Shown here: positions 61,008-64,000 of the stretch, piece after piece | Position numbering within the stretch: position 1 is the stretch's first letter | Layout: the number at the start of each line of letters is the position of its first letter | NCBI GenBank assembly: GCA_016647705.1 | Contig: CM028336.1 | Location: 15,055,380 to 15,119,379, forward strand | Direction: 5' to 3' | DNA length: 64,000 nt | Source: Eucommia ulmoides | Lineage: Eukaryota; Streptophyta; Magnoliopsida; Garryales; Eucommiaceae | Program-made: the position numbers and the translations under genes | The notes under the pieces: generated by a model | Told to the model about the DNA's origin: nothing | Seen by the model: the letters and a program-made list of their open reading frames with translations, nothing else | Database searches by the model: none

Positions 61008-63795
61008 AAAAACATGAAGGATCTCAAAGTTCCAGGGCCAAATGGTTACAAAGTTGTATTCCTTAAAAGAAAGTACAGTACTTTGGGTAAGGATGTTTGT
61101 TGTTTTGTCTCTAGATGTCTTAGGGATGAGGAAATGCCATAGATTTTTAATAAAACCCTAATCGCTCTTATCCCTAAATTGGACATTTTGAAAAATATTA
61201 GTCAATTTAGGCATATTAATCTTCGCAATATAACCTAGGAATTTGTTACTAAACTTATGGTAGCTAGACTTAGACCCCTGTTATCTAATAAAGCGGGTCT
61301 CTATCAAAACAATTTTGTTCTTGTTCGCATGACTATGGACAATGTAATGATCACTCAGGAGATCCTTCATTATCTTAGGAAAACCCAGAATAAAAATGGG
61401 GGTTTTGTCCTGAAAATTGACCTTAAAAAAACTTATGATAGAACAAGTTAGACCTTTCTTGAAGATACCCTTGTGTGCTTTAATTTTTCCCCTATTTGGA
61501 TTCGGTTGATCATGTCTAGTATCACTAATTCTAGTTTACCAATTCTATGGAATGGAGAACCCCTTGAGGAATTTAAACCCTCCAAGAGCCTAAGACAGGG
61601 AGATTCCTTTCCCCCTTACTTGTTCACCCTCTGTATGGAAGGACTTTCTCATATGATCTTGGATAGTGTTAATAAGGGAAATTGGAAGGGACTCAGGGCA
61701 GGTAAAACGGGTCCCTCCATGTCCCATCTTTTATTTATGGATGATTTAGTTTTGTTCTCTTGAACCAATGATAAACATGTTAACATATAATCCTTAATAT
61801 TTAAAAAAAAAATAATAAATCTGAGGCTTCTACACAAAAAATTAATTTGAAAAATCTAAACTTTTTTTGGCCCCTAATATCCCTTTGATGAAGGCCAGGG
61901 AATTTAGTAGGAGCATTAATATAAGTTTGACCAATGATCTTGGCATTTATCTAGGTTTTCCCTTAATCCATGGTAGACTTAATAAACTACATCTCAATCA
62001 TGTGCTTCAAAAAATGCAAACTTGTTTGTCTAAATGGAAATGTAATATGTTGTCTGCGGCAGGTAAAACCTTGCTGATTAAACTCTCTACTCTACTATTC
62101 TTAACTATTCCATGCAAATCATTTGTCTTCCCTTTAAGGTGTATGATCAAATTGATAAAATGAATCTCAAAACTTCCTCTTGAGGGACATTGATAATAAT
62201 AAAAAAATAGGTATCTTCTTGTGAATAAGAGTAATGTTTGTATAACCAAAGATGAAGGAGGTTTGGAGATAAAAAAGAGCTAGACAAAACAATTAATCTT
62301 ATCTTGCCAAACTAGGTTGGAAAATTGTCACAGATGACCAAAGTCTATGGGTTAAGGTTTTTAGAAACAAGTACTCTCTTGAGAATAATCCTAACTAGTG
62401 GAAAGAGAAATCGAGGGGTCTCATATCTGGAGAGGCATCTTTGTTTCCAAAAATCTTATCTAAAAAGGCAAAATGAAAATTAGGTAATGGGGATACTATT
62501 AACCTGTGAACTAATTGGTGGTGTATGGATAAACCCTTAGGAAATCAAGAAATTCAAGATAGTTACAACCTCAGGGTGGTGGATATTGTTGATGATAGGG
62601 GCACCTAGTCTTTATCCCCAATACTCCATCTCGTTGATAAGGAAATTCAGAATGTCGTCCTTCATATGGACCCCCCTTAACTTCTCTCGCAAGAAGGCAA
62701 ACCTCTGTGGAATCCCAAAAACTCTCGCATATTCTCTATAAAATTGGCTTCTTTTTTTTTTTTTTTTATGATAATATTGATAATATAGTCTCTGTTGAAA
62801 AATGGAACTAGATTTGGAAATTTAATTCCCCAAAATATAATTTTTTTCTTCCAGACTTCGGTTGCCAAAGGTGTCATAGATCCATTTAGGATATTAATCA
62901 TGCCATTAGAAAATGCTCGAAAGTCTTGGTTGTTTAGGCTCAGGTTGGTATTCAGAACTTCTAGAATCAACTTTCTGAATTGGATGTTGGTGCTTGGATT
63001 AAACAAAACTTGAAAGGGAGTATCTCCAACCCTAAATTTTACATTTTCACTCTACCATTGGAAAATTTTGGAAAGATAGGAATAAGGAGGTTACTGAAGG
63101 AATTTGTAATTCTACAAAAAAATATCCTTTGTAGAATTGCTTACATCTCGAGAAACCTCTCTAAAACTTTTCTCGAACCAAATTTTCTAAATGGTAATTC
63201 TTTGCCACCTACGAATTGGTTTTCTCCTCACGTAGGTTTCTTAAAACTTAACATGGATGGAAGTGCAAAGAAAAACCCAAGTGAGGGAGACATCAAAGGT
63301 TTATTTCAAGACAATCTTGGTTGCTGGAAAGTGGACAGAACGATTGATAGTTGCACAACCCTGGAAGTAGAGGTAAGGAGCATAGTCACCGAAATAAGGA
63401 TTGTGGCTAGTAGGGACTACCCTCGCGTAATGGTGGAAACTAATTCACCCGATGTGGTCACTTTAATCCAAAACGCATGCCCGGAGAATCATTGAGTTAG
63501 AGATTGAGTTGAGGAATGCAAACGACGCCTTCTGACCAACAATTACACCATCCAATTTGCTATGAGAGAGACAATTAAATAGATGTGCGGACTTACTTGC
63601 TAAGAAAGGCATGTAAGGCGATTGCGACCTAAAAATCCTCGAGACGCCCACTATTGACTTAGAGGATTTAATCTTTTTTGAAATGGACAAAAAGGTCTTT
63701 CACATATGCCCGTAGTTTTTCTATTTATGTTTTTATTTTTTCTTGTTTGGACGGCTTGTTCTTTTTAAGTGATTTCTTCCTAACCAAAAAGAAAA
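61008..63795 (+). pseudogene. 5'-truncated LINE: RT, zf-RVT and RNase H
   Basis: Begins within RT at LKVPGPNGYKVVFLK (usual KAPGPDGF). RT continues with TLIALIPK, FRHINLRN, NGGFVLKIDLKKTYDR (61257-61451), LRQGDSFPPYLF and the catalytic FMDDLVLFS (ends about 61761; usual FADD). SAAGKTLLIK follows (about 62056). Then decayed zf-RVT sequence, and RNase H at about 63215-63495 with LKLNMDGSAKKNPSEG (usual NxDGA) and LEVEVRSI. Stops and frameshifts throughout. The endonuclease is missing. The 3' end near AACCAAAAAGAAAAC (63783-63796) is a guess. A different family from the DPMS1-intron LINE by motif wording. Confidence 0.8.
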
Positions 63796-64000
63796 CTTAT
63801 ATAATATAAATTTTTAAGTATATGTGATTCACTTTACACATAAAATATCAAAGATAGTGTCTATCATAAACATTTAATAATATTAAAAATATTAAAAAAA
63901 ATATACATTCAACACTAAATAAATTCAGTAATAATAGTTTAACAAATCAGATTTTCAGTAACTAATTCTCAAGCTTATCAAACGAGCCCCAAGCCAAATT
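63796..64000. other. AT-rich end of window
   Basis: 205 bp, no feature seen. The final bases TCAAACGAGCCCCAAGCC could be a truncated repeat end. Confidence 0.4.

Overview
This is a plant (angiosperm) nuclear window: AT-rich, intron-bearing, and dominated by nested plant-type LTR retrotransposons, LINEs and MITEs. No prokaryotic, organellar or CRISPR features were seen. The species cannot be named from the sequence. One host gene is recognisable: DPMS1, the catalytic subunit of dolichol-phosphate mannose synthase, on the + strand at 38506-55819. It has eight coding exons that splice in phase to 243 aa.

Layout. 1-1780 is the end of a Ty1/copia element (LTR 3' part, leader, decayed gag). It is interrupted at 1781 by an antisense large non-coding LTR element (LTR 1781-4489, 3' internal tail 4490-about 5410). 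From 5559 to 37865 lies a second, sense-oriented large element of the same general type (LARD-like; TGTAGACACC...GTCA termini; PBS resembling TGGCGACTCCGCTGG). Its 5' LTR (5559-9365) carries a Tourist-like MITE and a 368-bp promoter duplication. Its internal region has no recognisable pol. That region contains a 1-kb inverted duplication (9374-10350 against 11358-12320), a second copy of the LTR end (10355-10834) and a solo LTR (17681-19274). Its 3' LTR (20226-37865) is broken by a complete 9.2-kb Ty1/copia element (20887-30112, TSD AAGGT), a one-LTR gag-only Ty3/gypsy derivative (30684-34875) and an antisense solo LTR (36359-37692). The two large LTRs serve as each other's empty-site control, which fixes most insertion boundaries to the base.

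DPMS1 follows. Intron 1 is 12.2 kb because it holds a decayed LINE (about 39660-41793 and 48350-about 49900). That LINE was split by a 6.55-kb copia element (41794-48344, TSD GTTGT), which was itself hit by two hAT-type MITEs (43341-44325 and 45634-46555, each with an 8-bp TSD). The nest is therefore four levels deep: gene, LINE, copia, MITEs. Intron 4 (3.0 kb) holds only low-complexity sequence that I could recognise.

Downstream of DPMS1 (55820-64000) come a probable 3'UTR intron, MITE-like elements (56417-56778 with an inverted relative at about 56820-56990, a hAT-like element at about 57157-57825, and two abutting Tourist-like elements ending at 59356 and spanning 59360-59741), an AT-rich stretch with repeated GTGAACATTCAC-type palindromes, and a 5'-truncated LINE (about 61008-63795).

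Every transposon reading frame seen carries stops, frameshifts or lost catalytic residues, so none looks autonomous. DPMS1 looks intact. All repeat-family assignments were made by eye, without database searches.
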